From contig OZ023208.1 in the NCBI GenBank assembly GCA_963995525.1, positions 27,242,999 through 27,306,998 on the forward strand: a stretch of DNA of 64,000 nt, written 5' to 3'. The DNA comes from Escarpia spicata. Lineage: Eukaryota > Annelida > Polychaeta > Sabellida > Siboglinidae. Made by a program: the position numbers and the translations under genes. Positions 45,822-57,859 of the stretch are shown piece by piece. Position 1 is the first letter of the stretch; each line of letters starts with the position of its first letter. The notes beneath the pieces were generated by a model. It searched no databases. It was not told the origin of the DNA and was given only the letters and a program-made list of their open reading frames with translations.

Positions 45822-48800
45822 CTACATATATATTTTATTATAAGAGATGACATTTCCTGGTTCCAGAAAGATGTAAGGTCTCCCATTTTCTCGCCAAACA
45901 TACAGACTTTCTGGAGCAGCAGCTGAAAGAGAAAAAAAACTGCCAGCACAAGGAACGACTGTACTGTGGACATCAACCTCCTCACCCTCACACTCCACGT
46001 TGGACTCATCATCTCTGTCCGAATGATCATGGGACAAGTTGCTAGGACCTGGTTCACATGTACTCGACAACCCAACAGAAAAGTCAAGCAAAATGGTTGT
46101 GCATATCTCGAAACAGTTGCATCGAGTCTTAAAGTCAGGAAAAGGAGCTCCATGAATTGGATGTAAATCCGATGGAAGACTTGTTGAAGCAGCTACCCAT
46201 GGTCCTGCTGCAGATGGGATCACCTCCATTGTTGCAACCAGTTGCGCTTCCATCTTCTGGCCATCTTCTTTCCACTGCAATAAAAAAATAATTTGCTATA
46301 CCAAAAAGGACACAATTGTTGATTTTTGTGTAATGGTCATTGACAGGGATAATGTACTGTCATACGTCACTGCAATGTGTTGTCACCAATTGGCAATGGT
46401 AATTTATTGTCATTCACCTACTACAATGTTTTGGCACCAACTGACAGTGATAATTTACTGTCATACGTCCGCTGCAATGTGTTGTCAATAACAGACAGGG
46501 GTAATGTACTGTCATACGTCCACTGCAATGTGTTGTCAACAACAGACAGGGATAATGTACTGTCATATGTCCACTGCAATGTGTTGTCACCAACATACAG
46601 GGGTAATATACTGTCATACGTCTATTGCAATGTGTTGTTACCAACAGACAGGGATAATGTACTGTCATATGTCCACTGCAATGTGTTGTCAAAAACAGAC
46701 AGGGATAATGTACTGTCATATGTCCACGGCAATGTGTTGTCACCAACATACAGGGGTAATATACTGTCATACGTCTATTGCAATGTGTTGTTACCAACAG
46801 ACAGGGATAATGTACTGTCATATGTCCACTGCAATGTGTTGTCAACAACAGACAGGGATAATGTACTGTCATATGTCCACGGCAATGTGTTGTCAACAAC
46901 AGACAGGGATAATGTACTGTCATATGTCCACTGCAATGTGTTGTCACCAACATACAGGGGTAATATACTGTCATACGTCTATTGCAATGTGTTGTTACCA
47001 ACAGACAGGGATAATGTACTGTCATATGTCCACTACAATGTGTTGTCAAAAACAGACAGGGATAATGTACTGTCATATGTCCACTGCAATGTGTTGTCAC
47101 CAACAGACAAGGGTAATGTACTGGCATACGTCCACTGCAATGTGTTGTCAACAACAGACAGGGATAATGTACTGTCATATGTCCACTGCAATGTATTGTA
47201 ACCAACAGACAGGGGTAATGTATTGTCATACGTCCACTGCAATGTGTTGTCAATAACAGACAGGGATAATGTACTGTCATATGTCCACTGCAATGTGTTG
47301 TCACCAACATACAGGGGTAATGTACTTTCATACGTCCACTGCAATGTGTTGTCAACAACAGACAGAGATAATGTACTGTCATACGTCCACTGCAATGTGT
47401 TGTCAACAACAGACAGGGATAATGTACTGTCATACGTCCACTGCAATGTGTTGTCAACAACAGACAGGGATAATGTACTGTCATATGTCCACGGCAATGT
47501 GTTGTCACCAACATACAGGGGTAATTTAATGTGAAATGCAAACTGCAATGTGCTGCCACCAATTTCTACTCCGGATAGGAATGAATCAGGATTTTGTGGT
47601 ATTATGCATTAGGCAAACAATGAAAGCCTTAGATACCAGTCAGCAGTGGAAGGAGGATTTACTTGTATATATAGATGAATTAATACAAGCCTTGTTTTGT
47701 TGACATAGATTAAACCATATAACAACATATGAAACATTATAATAACACATTATTATTATATATATTTAAACAATATACAATAGAGCATAACAAATATATA
47801 TAATGTACAAAACAGAATGAAACATCATCACATATTATTTTCTATAACTTCACTTACATGATGCCATATACAAATGAAAAATTGTTGGGTACCACGGCCT
47901 TTTTTATTATATATGTGAATGAAAAAAGAAACAGTTTTTGTCAAGAAATCCTGATCCCAAACTTTTCAAGTCATGCTTTAGGTGTCATTATAATTCAAGG
48001 TGTAGGGCTGTAGTAATTACATAAATCAGCCGCCATGATTATTTAGATGATCTAAGACGTGGTGGCCATCATCAAAAACACTTACTATTAAATCATAAGG
48101 GCATGTCTTTTTTTAAAAATACAACCAAGAGTGTTTCTGTTTGCTTGGCCTCAAATTATCATAACTATTGTACAACAGCTTACAAGTGTATGTTTTCTGT
48201 ATTTTTTCATTCTCATTTACGATTTTGTTTTTTCTTTATACATTATGCGTACTAGTAAATGTATATGTTGAATAAATCATGTAGTTGTCGAAGCCATTAT
48301 GTAAACCCATTTCTGACTCTGTACACACTATACTGTAGCTAGACTGTACACCTAGCCCAGTAATTCTCAAACTTGTTTGTGTCATTATTGTTACAGTTTC
48401 AGGATAGAAATTCACCATAGCACCTGAATGTTGCTGGAGTCCCAGAAGCTCTATCTGAGCAGTATCATTGTCATCAGGTGTAGGTGTCAGTGAATTGAAT
48501 GGACCATTTAGTACTAGCCTATATGTTTGACTCAGTGTTTCACAAAATTATCTTACAAACTCTGAGTTCTAATATTGTTTCCAGCATGACAAAGATACCC
48601 AAATAAATAGTGCGCCTCCAATTTTATGAATTATGGTTTAACATTTTTCAAAAAGAAATCTATTATGAAAAATTTCCATTGGAGTTAAACGTTCCTAGAT
48701 TTGAGCAGCCGAACATATCAATGAGGCAGGTCAGTTGTAATTCTCAACCATGTTTTGGCCAAGTTGAGAGAAGTTTCATTTCGTTTGTGATACCCGTAAA

Positions 48801-49638
48801 AGCTAGATTTACTCTCTGACGGCCTTTGTACTTGTCACAATGTCAGCTAATCGACTTGTGTAGAATAGAAATATATCATGAACAGAGTTCGTGTCCAGTC
48901 GGGTTCTTAAAATGGTGCAACTTGAGGGCATTTGTTTCCATGGGATATCCTCTTTCCATACTCCCACCTTTCAGCTTCAAGACAGTATCCTTTACAATAG
49001 AAATGTCAGTTTGTCAACACTTCTCCTCCAAAACATGGTTGATCATGCCTTAGGCAAAAAGTACAATCAGCAGATCCCCAATTATACAATGACTATACCA
49101 TCAGAAGAGATCCCTGAAATTGCCAAACGACCCCAGGCCCAGAGTTTGAGAACCACTGGCCTAGGCTATATGATAATTGTTATAGGATAATAATGTCAAT
49201 ATTATAGTATTATAAATCCCTTATTAGCCCGGTTTGCCAAGCCCAAGGCATGGGCCTACATTGGCTACAACTTTATCTGTAAGATTTTTCTTAATTTTCC
49301 TACAACTTTTATGTTTTTTGTTTATATTAAAACACCTTCACATGCCATAACAAAACAACTATTATACATAGTACATACTGGCTTACCTGTATCAAAGACG
49401 AATTGCGATCAAGATCATCGATGATGACAACTTGGCTAAGCTGAGTCCAGTAAACTGTGTAGATCATTCGTCTAGCCTTCAAATCATCCAGGAATGAAAC
49501 GTGCGCTAAACACGCTTTCGCGTATAAGCATGGACACGACGGAAGAGAAAGATTATCACAGTTGCTGTGAACACAATATAAGTAAAGGAAATCCGGTAAA
49601 TCGCCGTTGCCATTGCGTGCAAAGATGGAGGTTGCCAT
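45822..49638 (-). CDS. Candidate two-exon gene of the 11.9-kb element, unknown function
   Basis: Exon 1 runs from ATG at 49,638 to 49,387 (84 codons) and ends at a consensus donor (atacag|gtaagc). Exon 2 starts at 46,274 after a consensus acceptor (attttttattgcag) and is open to a stop at 45,822 (150 residues). The intron is phase 0, so the frame continues without change. Exon 1 has a cysteine-bearing N-terminal part (LPSCPCLYAKAC) and hydrophobic stretches. Exon 2 is acidic in its middle (SDRDDESNVECEGEEVD). A second acceptor-like 'ttttttttctctttcag' near 45,925 suggests an alternative third exon, and an AATAAA overlaps the final codons, so the 3' end is uncertain. The 51-bp array and a hAT element lie in the intron. 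I recognise no domain. Being 370 bp from the terminus, it may encode an element protein. Confidence 0.4.
46345..47560. repeat. 51-bp minisatellite, about 23 units
   Basis: Contiguous units contain 'aatgtactgtcatatgtcca' then 'ctgcaatgtgttgtcaacaa' and 'cagacaggg'. 51 is divisible by 3, so several frames on both strands stay open. A variant pair ('accaacatacaggggtaata', then 'tctattgcaatgtgttgtta') recurs near 46,592, 46,744 and 46,950, showing higher-order duplication. Confidence 0.97.
48358..49158. mobile_element. 801-bp hAT element (non-autonomous)
   Basis: Termini CAGTAATTCTCAAACTTG and, inverted, CAGTGGTTCTCAAACTCTGG are typical hAT (Charlie-like) ends. The flanks acctagcc and gcctaggc share the CTAG core (6 of 8 bases). 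Internal ORFs (48,610-49,190) have no transposase motif. It is nested in the 11.9-kb element and in the intron of the candidate gene. Confidence 0.8.
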
Positions 49639-50620
49639 CGTATAGAGACGATAAACCGGCAATGACAGCCCGTTCGCGTGCGTTGATTGAATGACGCTGG
49701 TTTCTGGTCGATCACTGATATGACTTGCTTTTCGCGCATGCGCGGAGCCTGCCAACCTGCTCTGAGTCTGCACCGCTGCGGTCGAGCGTTACCGCATCGC
49801 GATCGTAAAATGAGCGATATATCGGCGTATGTTCATGTAAACCGGGGCGTTATTTATGCCTCAAAAGTGCGCTAACACGCAATATTCTTAAACGTAAATA
49901 TGCCTGGGATAATGGTGAGTATTGGAACTAACGCACTGAGGTATCAAAGTTAAGCAAAACTCAAGTTATAACGGCAAAATAGAGGCGGGTCCGGATTCTA
50001 CACAAGTGCCCTGATATTTTAGCGTGAATTTTCGTTCACTGCATGTCAAATATTGGACAATGCAGTTTTATTAACTAGAAAGACGAGACCCTTGCCTAAG
50101 GCTAAGGCTATGTTAGTTATTGTAGTTGAGGCTCGACAGATTCAGTGACATTCCCAGCGGCAGCTGACACCGACTGCAGCCGTCCGCGTCACGAAACGTT
50201 ACTCGGCTGACGGCATTCGGAAGCAGGGTAATTAAACAATGCTTACGCATCCTACACTGATAAAAATAGCTGTCAATGTACATACATCTACAAATTGTTT
50301 ATTTACAATAGCATTGCTTGAATCAACTCACCTCGGAAACTAACATATCAACTATGTGTGTGACGTCAACGGTCTTCGTGTGGTTCACTGCGCGTGCATA
50401 AATATTCATTATATGCGGGCTGCAGAATTAATCATTCACGTGGCAGCAAGTTTAAAATGATTCGCGTAAACACAACTGTTTATCGTTTTTTTTGCGCAGA
50501 TAACACCACAATTATGCATAAACATGCAAGTAGCAGAGAATGTACTTATGGGACATTAATACGTTTTGATACGGTACACCTCAAATGTATTAATGTATGT
50601 AATGCTTACAAAGAATCCCT

Positions 50621-50993
50621 TTAACAAGAACATCCACCGTGTGATCTTTAATTAGTCTTTCTAATAATTTGCAAATCACCGATGTTAAACTCACTGGTCT
50701 ATAGTTCTCAGACTTATTTCTCAAACCTGTTTTAAATAACGGTATTATGTTTGTTTCTTTCCATTATAAAGGAACCACTCCCTCTTCTAATGACAAGTTG
50801 AAAACTGTTGCAAGTGGTATGCTAATTTGTTCTACAATTTCCAATAGTAGTTTGGGCGGAATCCCATCCACTCCAGGTGATTTATTATCCTTCATAGCTC
50901 TTATTTTCGTAGCTACGTTATTTTCCGGGGTTACAATTAACTGTCTTAAATAGTCTGATTTCGCCCCCCTTGAACTTAGCCTCTGGTACTGGC
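50621..50993 (-). pseudogene. CR1-like LINE, upstream RT part, minus strand, copy B
   Basis: Minus-strand reading includes MKDNKSPGVDGIPPKLLLEI and IPLATVFNLSLEEGVVPL, then the NYRPVSLTS block toward 50,660. It continues through a single TTAA into 35,571. It is interrupted at 50,993 by the LTR fragment. Confidence 0.75.
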
Positions 50994-51285
50994 TGTAGTG
51001 TCTACTGTTAATGACCGCTCCCCTCCTCATGTAATTAAGGCCTGATTCCTGGGAGGAAGCGGGAAGTAGAAATACTGAGTTAAAATGGGAAAGCACGTGT
51101 TTGTGTGAGTCTCTGTATTAATTGATGTTAAGATACGATAGAAGGGAATACACTACATTGGCGACGAGTAAAGCTACACATGAACACTCAGTTAAACGAT
51201 AAAACTAAACGAGAATGGCAGTGGTGCTAGAAATCGTAAGTTTTCCGATGTTTGATACAACAATTCTAAAAGCGAGGTCATGCTT
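50994..51285 (+). mobile_element. 164-bp LTR plus gag start, copy B
   Basis: LTR 50,994-51,157 has mirror ends TGTAGTG...CACTACA and is followed directly by TTGGCGACGAG. The gag-like start (MAVVLEIVSFPMFDTT) switches after about 18 residues into CR1 text (KARSCLTHML). No second LTR is present, so this is a 5' fragment. Confidence 0.65.
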
Positions 51286-51289
51286 AACA

Positions 51290-52735
51290 CATATGTTATG
51301 TTTTTGCCAATTTTGGAAGATATCACTAAGTCTAAGACTAAGTCAAGTGGGTAGACGAGGTATCACCAATATATATCATCTACTCATTTTCAGAAAGCTT
51401 TCGACAAAGTACCACGTCAAAAATTACTGCTTAAACTAAAGGCCCTTGGCATAGCCATAGGAAATGGTTTAATTAACTGGATAGACAAATGGCTAATTGA
51501 CAGAAGACAATGCCAATGGGTAGTAGTTGATGGTGAGGCTTCAAACTGGAAATAAGTTTTGAGTGAGTTACCACAGAGATCAGTACTGGGACCTATATTA
51601 TTCTTAATATATATAAACGATTTGGACGATGATATAACAAGCTAGGTATTTAAATTTGCGGATGATACAACATTTAGAATGATTAAACGTGATGGAGATA
51701 GACAGCATTTACAAGATGATCTTGACAGGTTGATAAAATGGTCTGAAAAATGACAAATGTTGTTCAATTTTGGGAAACGTAAATGCCTCCACACAGGACA
51801 TGGGAACGGATATGTACAATGGGGGGGGGGGGGGGGGGGGGGTCTGTACTAAATACTACTGTAAAAGAAAAGGACTTAGAATTAACCATTAGTGCTGATA
51901 TGAAGGTTTCAGAGCAGTGCGGTATTGCCGCTTCAAAGGGAAATCAAATCCTTGGATTAATTAGGCGAAATATAACGTATGAGGAAAAAGAGCTAATAAT
52001 ACTGCTGTATAAAACAATAGAGCTAAGAATACCGCACAAGACTCTGTATCAGTTTTAAATACTCTGTTTTTATTAACATATATATTTTTTTCTTTATTTA
52101 TTTATGTATCTATTTTATATGGATGTTTTTTCGATGTATTTTTCCCCAATATGGACACAATGCTTGTCTGAAATAAAAACATTATTTTTATTATATTACA
52201 ATAGCTAGGCCTCATTTAGAATATTGTATTCAAGCGTGGAGGCCATATCGCAGGAAGGACATAGATATGCTAGAAAGAGTACAGAGGAGAGCAACTAAAA
52301 CGATATCAAAACTGAGGGGTCTTAGTTATGAAATACGCCTAAAAGAATGTGGTTTAACAACACTAGAGACCAGAGAGGAGATCAGATGGAAGTGTTTAAA
52401 ATATTGAATGGTTATAAAAATATTGATTGAAATATTTTGTTCTCAGTTAAGAAAGATAGAAGGACCAGAGGACATGAAGTTACATTTGTAAAAGAGCAGT
52501 GTAGATTAGATATAAGAAAGTTCTCATTCTCACAAAGGACTGTAAATGAATGGATCAGATTATCTCCTGATTGTGTTGGTGCTGGTAGAGTGAATATGTT
52601 TAAAAATAACATCGACGCATACCTTAAAAAGGCGGGATGTACGTAGATAAAAAAGTATTGGACTCTCGATAAGCCAAAAGGCTTCCTTGTCCACCTGCCA
52701 TCTAGAGTTAATTTTCTGGATGGCAATCTTGTTAA
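51290..52735 (+). pseudogene. CR1-like LINE, 3' half, plus strand, copy B
   Basis: Counterpart of 22,915-24,305: FQKAFDKVPRQ, then LPQRSVLGPILFLIYINDLD, KFADDT, and a tail with MLERVQRRATK (about 52,268). Many stops. A run of about 22 G at 51,821-51,842 replaces the six G of copy A. The same AT-rich 'aaataaaaacattattttta' segment occurs at 52,060-52,200. Confidence 0.75.
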
Positions 52736-53939
52736 ATCTAGTTTCTGAACGAAGGAGCATCTTCGTCTTCATCATCGTCTCGATGCTCAGCATGTTAGAC
52801 GAATTCCGTTTTTGTACAATTTTAGAAGTGTTTCCGAGCTCAGTTTGTTCCACTCTGGTTTGACGACGACGTCCAACATAGTTCACCTTCTTGAGAAAAT
52901 GGTACGATTCCTTCTGATGTCTCTAGTCTCCTGGTGGTTATGATGTACCAGTAATGGAACGTCATGTTCTAGGTTATACCAGCATCCATTGGCTTGGTGA
53001 TGCTAGATGTATTACATGAGTGAAGACGTGACGCATACGTACGTTGCTGTGGCTGTCTGGATTTTGGAATAACCGTTTCACTTTTTAGTTCACATGCAAC
53101 CAAGTGAATACTGCGTTCCGACTTAGGTGAAGAAAAACTAAATATCTCGGAGCAAATGGACCGACTCAGTTATTCCGAGTTAGGCGAAGATCTGACTTAT
53201 AAAATCCGACTTAGACGAAGATTTTTATGGGAAATACATTATAAATCTACCGTTCCTCGGAATTTTGTCCCAAGTTGAGCGAAGATCCGACTTAGGCGAA
53301 TTCGACTTATGCGAGGTTTACTGTACCACATGAAATGATAAAAAATCAATCAAGATTTGAAAAATAATACTACGGGTTATTATCATATAGAGAATGTTGA
53401 ATGCAACAACAACAACTAACACATCGATCAATCAAAACAGTAATCAGACAGACTTACGGCGTATCCCTTCATCTTGGAACGAGTGTCTTCGCGCACCTGC
53501 AATGCGAGACAAGCGTCAGCTCATAAATAGGCCTAATATGATAAGTGAGTCTAGGAAGTTGTTCCGATAGAAATTGGTGTGTCACACAACAGCAAAACAA
53601 ATAAAGTTGAGAACGTCTTCATTATATGTACGTCATCATTAGCAAGTAAGTAGGTCAGTTACATTCATTCGATATACGTGTGAAGAGGGAGGCCCTGTTT
53701 CGTGGAGGCAATGAAAGTCTTTGTGTTAGGCTAGCAGACACTTTCTTTATATTTATAGCCAAGAACTATAATCAAACATGACCTTATGAAAGCTTTGAAA
53801 GGCAATCACTCTAAACGGAATTGCATAAAGAGATAAACTAAAAGGAAGCAACACTTCAATAGCAAGGATGAAATAATATAATTATGTGTATGATTATTTA
53901 AAATGTATCGTTGAAAACAGTTTATTCATCGAACCTATA

Positions 53940-55390
53940 GATGAGGAGGAACTCATAACTACAGTGAAAGTGTGTACCAAAAAGAAGACTTTGAAGATAT
54001 ATGTACGGACATTGTCACGAAGGTCATTCATGTAATAAGCAAACCTCTCGCGCATACATGTAATAATTCATTTAGAACTGGTATGTTCCAAAGACGAATG
54101 GAAATTGCCAAAGTAATACCTCTGTTTAAAAGTGGAACGAAAACCGACCTTGCAAATTATAGGCCAATTTCTCTCTTGCCGCAATTTTCAAAAATCTTGG
54201 AAAAATTGTTCCTTGCCAGAACTAATGCTAATAACACATTAAGTTCGAATCAGTGCGGGTTCCGTGCTAATACGTCCACGTCACATTCTGTATTGGAATT
54301 AATAGAAGAAATCTCAAATACTAAAGACAGTAAAAAGCATGCTATCGGTGTATTTATTGATCTTAAAAAGGCGTTTGACACAGTATACCATGATACAGCA
54401 AATGATTGGATGAAAAGCTACCTTTCGAACAGGAAGCAGTTTGTAAATATTGACCGGTGTGTTTCGGAGCTATTAGATGACACATATGGAGTTCCGCAAG
54501 GGTATATTTTAGGTCCACGTTTATTTGTCCTTTGCATTAATGATATCTGCAACGTATCATCATTAGTGAAATTCATACATTTTGCCGATGACACGAACAT
54601 ATTTTAATGCCGGTAACAATCTGATAGAACAACGCCACATGTTAAATAGAGAACTTGCTAAATTGTGCAAACTGTTTGCTGTAAACAAATTATCACTCAA
54701 ATTGTCCAAAACGAATTATACGTTATTCTGAAGCCGTCCACCAGATGTTGACAATAATGTGTGCTTATATAAAGAACGAATAACCAGAGTATCTGTAATT
54801 AAATTTCTTGGATTATTTATTGATGACCAGCATCATCACATTAATACGGTTAGAACAAAACTGTCGAAAGTGGCAGCGACCATTCACAATGTGAGTTGTT
54901 TAATTAATCAGGATGGAATGTACATATTATATTGTTCCCTGTTCTTGCCATATATTAGCTATTGTATCAACATATGGGGCAACACCTGTATCTGAAACAT
55001 CAGGTGTATTACTGTGCTGCAGAAACGAGTAGTTCATCTGATCTGTGGCGTAAAACGTTTGGAGCATACCAGCACCCTCTTTAAGCAACTGGGCATTTAT
55101 GACGTTTGTAGACTTAGTTAAATTTAAGACAGCGATTATAATGTACAAAGCACATCATAATGAACTACCAAATAGTTTGTAAACAATGTTTAAACGGATT
55201 GTCTCAACATGGTACTAGACAGAAAGATACCTTTCAGAGTCATCGTGTGTGTACCACACAAAAATCAATGTGTTTTTCTGTTTGTGGAGAAAGACTGAAA
55301 TACCTTGCACTGAAGCATTAGCAGCAGTAGAACCATACAGGCATTTAAAAAATATATAAGTTCCATCTTCTATATACTACAACTAAGAAA
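53940..55390 (+). pseudogene. Jockey/Rex-like LINE reverse transcriptase, 3' half
   Basis: The main frame 53,972-54,607 reads RMEIAKVIPLFKSGTKTDLA, NYRPISLLPQFSKILEKL, NQCGFRANTSTSHSVLELIE, GVFIDLKKAFDTV (motif A), YGVPQGYILGPRLFVLCIND (motif B), and ends at HFADDTNIF (motif C) with a stop. A deletion after KKAFDTVYHDT removes the L..KL..YGIRG segment. C-terminal text continues in other frames (IKFLGLFIDDQHHHINTV, YILYCSLFLPYISYCINIWG, LQKRVVHLICGVKR) to about 55,165. Only the 3' end remains in copy A. Non-functional. Confidence 0.85.
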
Positions 55391-56187
55391 AACACCAATA
55401 ATTCTAGCAAGACGTTACAATGTGTACGCACTGTATATTATTCTTTGGAATTATAATTGATATATGTTGTAATATATTGTATTTGTACAACACGTAACTA
55501 TACTGGTTGGGGGTGAACCATATATAAATATTACACTTCTGTCCACCCCCTTTCCACCAACACTTATGATTTCTTTGCATTTGTGATTAGTCTATGTCAT
55601 CTAGTAACACAATCCAGTGGGTGTGGACTTCACACCCATTTGCCTTTTTCAAAATCCAAGATGGCCGACAAGATGGCTGCCAAAATGCTAGAAATGGCAT
55701 AACTTCTGAATGAATTGTCCGAGGAAGGTGATCTTGCAGTCTAAATATAGGTTTTTGGAGTCAGGGAATCCGTTTCTGCTGTGAAGTTCCTGTGTATAAC
55801 AATCCACATTGGCTGCCGAAACGCCGACATTCCTTTAAATTATCTTAACTTAGGATCCATATGAGACAAAGTGATGATGTTGGTGTCAAAATCATGTTAT
55901 GTTCAGGATGTTCATTTAACTGTGGTATTTTGGGCGATACTTAGAAGGCAAGATCATGTCAACTAGGTCAAGGTCAAGGTAATTTGAGGTCCCGAAAATC
56001 TTTTAAAATGTTTTAGAATTTGAGCGTTAAAGATGCAGCAAAGCAAATCAAAGCCTCTTTCATGGGGATCTGTGGTGTGACGAATCTAAAACGTACATCA
56101 TTTGTACACATGAAGGTGAAAGTCACATGCCAAGGCAAAGGTCAAGGTCATTTGTGGTCCCAGAATATGTGATCTCTGACCCTACAG

Positions 56188-56387
56188 CAGCGGTTCTTAA
56201 CGTCTCAGTCGCGACCCAAAATTGGGTCGCCAAGCCATTTTGAGTGGGTCGCCAAGAATCTCCAATAACTGACCAATTTGGTCTTATTTTGTCCCGGTTG
56301 CCCACCGTACCTGATATATATGTGTATATATATATACATATATTATATATATATATATATATGTATGTATATATATATACATGTATG

Positions 56388-56452
<65 letters not shown>

Positions 56453-57463
56453 GCGAAACTAACAATTGATGCCATTTATTTGTTGCATGTGCTGTGTTAC
56501 TGAAATATTCTGAATATATCACAAAGCAATGTAATGTCACACGATATTCGGCGCAAGCTGTTTATCTCGTATGCATCTAGTGTGGACAATTCATATTCCG
56601 TTTGTTGCCGCCGGAAATGCGCAATGGGCAAAACTCGGTGCCTTTTTCGTTTAACTACATATTGAAGCCTTTAAATAAGTATTAAAAGTACAGTTTTACA
56701 GACAAATATCGCCTTAGTCCAGAGACACCACCTTAACTTCCAGGAACACCATCTTAACTATCTGATTGTCAGCGTCCTTACTATCACCAATAGGAAGTAA
56801 GTTAGTTTAGTATTCATCAAACGAAATTTTACGAATTTCCCGACTCCGTCCGCCATCCTTGATTTAGTTTGTAGGTGTGCCAAGTAGATATAATTCTTCA
56901 CAAAATGCGGTAGATCTTTTCATGATGTACTGGCAGTAGATGAAAATCTAGAACTCCGCGATGTAGTTGCGAGGGGGTTGCATGCAGAATAGGGAACCGC
57001 TCTATAGCCGGATCATTGTCACTTATCATGAGGCGTGATAAGTGAAATGTTGGTTAATCTTCATAAGTGGATTGAAAATGATGTATTACTCTTTTAACCT
57101 TGAAATATCGGTATGCCGGCAGATGTTGGCACTAAAACGGTAGGCCATGATATTAGGCCTATCCCAAAAATGATGGAAAAGGGTATGTTCTACCGCCAAA
57201 GCTGTAGATTTGGCACCACTGAAAGATATGCATGGCACGTCCTCTTTCTATGTCAATAAACCAAAGAACGGCGTTGATTTGGTTATTTATATATGTTCCG
57301 TAAGCAGAGTTAACAAATGTTCTCATTAATTTATAACTTATGTTATGCCTATTTATTTTTTATCATTTATTTTATATAAGTTAACTGTTTGAAGACATAG
57401 GTCGCCAAGCAAGTCCCGCGACCGGAATTTAGGTCGCAGCCAAAAAAAGGTTAAGAATCGCTG
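56188..57463. mobile_element. Non-autonomous hAT element, copy B
   Basis: CAGCGGTTCTTAAC and GTTAAGAATCGCTG termini (the second closer to perfect than in copy A), flanked by ccctacag / ctctacag. It contains a (TA)n microsatellite at 56,313-56,453 without the palindromic duplication of copy A. Confidence 0.85.
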
Positions 57464-57581
57464 CTCTACAGTATGCGGCACCTGTCGCCGAAATGAAATC
57501 GGCAAGGGGCAACTTAAGCAGTTTGAGATCATCTGGCATGGGGGATTTTACGGCAGGCTCTCCAAGCGCGTGGTGACCTTC

Positions 57582-57859
57582 GAAAAAAACATTCTTGCCG
57601 GAGAGCAAAACGTTTTGGACCAGGAGGCCATCTACGCGTGAGTTATAGGTCTTCTATTCAGCAATATAGATTTCGACTTACTACAAGTACTCTCACCCGA
57701 GCTGGCACCCTACCCATCCTCACTGTTCCATCCAGATGGGGGCATGAGAGTGGCGACCGGCAAATCTACACTCAAGAAAAACCTTGCTGTGGAAGTGCAT
57801 TCAGGACTTGGGACTCTCTGACTGCTGTGGGCGTTAATGTCTACGCTGCTGTCTGGACA
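57582..57859 (+). pseudogene. XPG-type element protein, segment before the inner insertion
   Basis: The frame reads KNILAGEQNVLDQEAIYA, a TGA where Arg is expected, VIGLLFSNIDFDLLQVLSPE, LAPYPSSLFHPDGGMRVATG and KSTLKKNLAVEV. A frameshift then leads into AVGVNVYAAVWT, ending at the ACA codon that became the target duplication of the inner element. I recognise the IYARVIGLQ, YELAP.P(T/S).(M/L)F and (M)RIA..K(S/A)TLK blocks from proteins encoded by repetitive elements of many invertebrates, where they precede a nuclease region. Inactivated by the stop and shift. Confidence 0.55.

Larger units (their letters stand above)
38076..50010. mobile_element. 11.9-kb inverted-repeat element with perfect 8-bp target duplication
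   Basis: The inverted termini begin GGCACTTGTGTAGAATCCGG and stay similar for about 155 bp. A further matching block ('aggttggcaggctc...catgcgc') lies near 38,267 and 49,735. The element is flanked by CTGATATT at 38,068-38,075 and 50,011-50,018. Copy A has the empty site (ctaatatt near 21,647), so insertion postdates the duplication. It carries two LINEs, a 746-bp TIR element, a 51-bp array, a hAT element and a candidate two-exon gene. An 8-bp duplication occurs in hAT, P, Merlin, Zisupton and Sola1 groups, but the GGCACTTGTG termini fit none that I can confirm. Confidence 0.9.
35576..50620. mobile_element. TTAA-specific DNA transposon, copy B, split by 11.9-kb insertion
   Basis: AGGGATTCTTTG inverted termini flanked by TTAA (35,572-35,575 and 50,621-50,624). 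Without the 38,076-50,010 element plus its target duplication it is about 3.1 kb, as in copy A. A MITE remnant lies near 37,496-37,610, and 36.9-37.2 kb has about 150 bp absent from copy A. Confidence 0.75.
33600..53323. mobile_element. Pogo/Tigger-like transposon, copy B, heavily invaded
   Basis: Ends CAGTAAACCTCGCCTAAGTC and its reverse complement, flanked by TA at 33,598-33,599 and 53,324-53,325. The right end reads 'gaattcgacttatgcgaggt' and keeps a subterminal repeat lost in copy A. It contains the CR1 pieces, TTAA element and 11.9-kb element. Confidence 0.7.

Noticed and set aside
46345..47560. CRISPR array
   Set aside because: The units are contiguous 51-bp repeats without unique spacers, in a eukaryotic transposon.
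46377..47562. Repeat protein of 270-380 residues on either strand
   Set aside because: A unit of 17 codons keeps frames open by arithmetic. There is no signal, start context or conserved flanking coding sequence.
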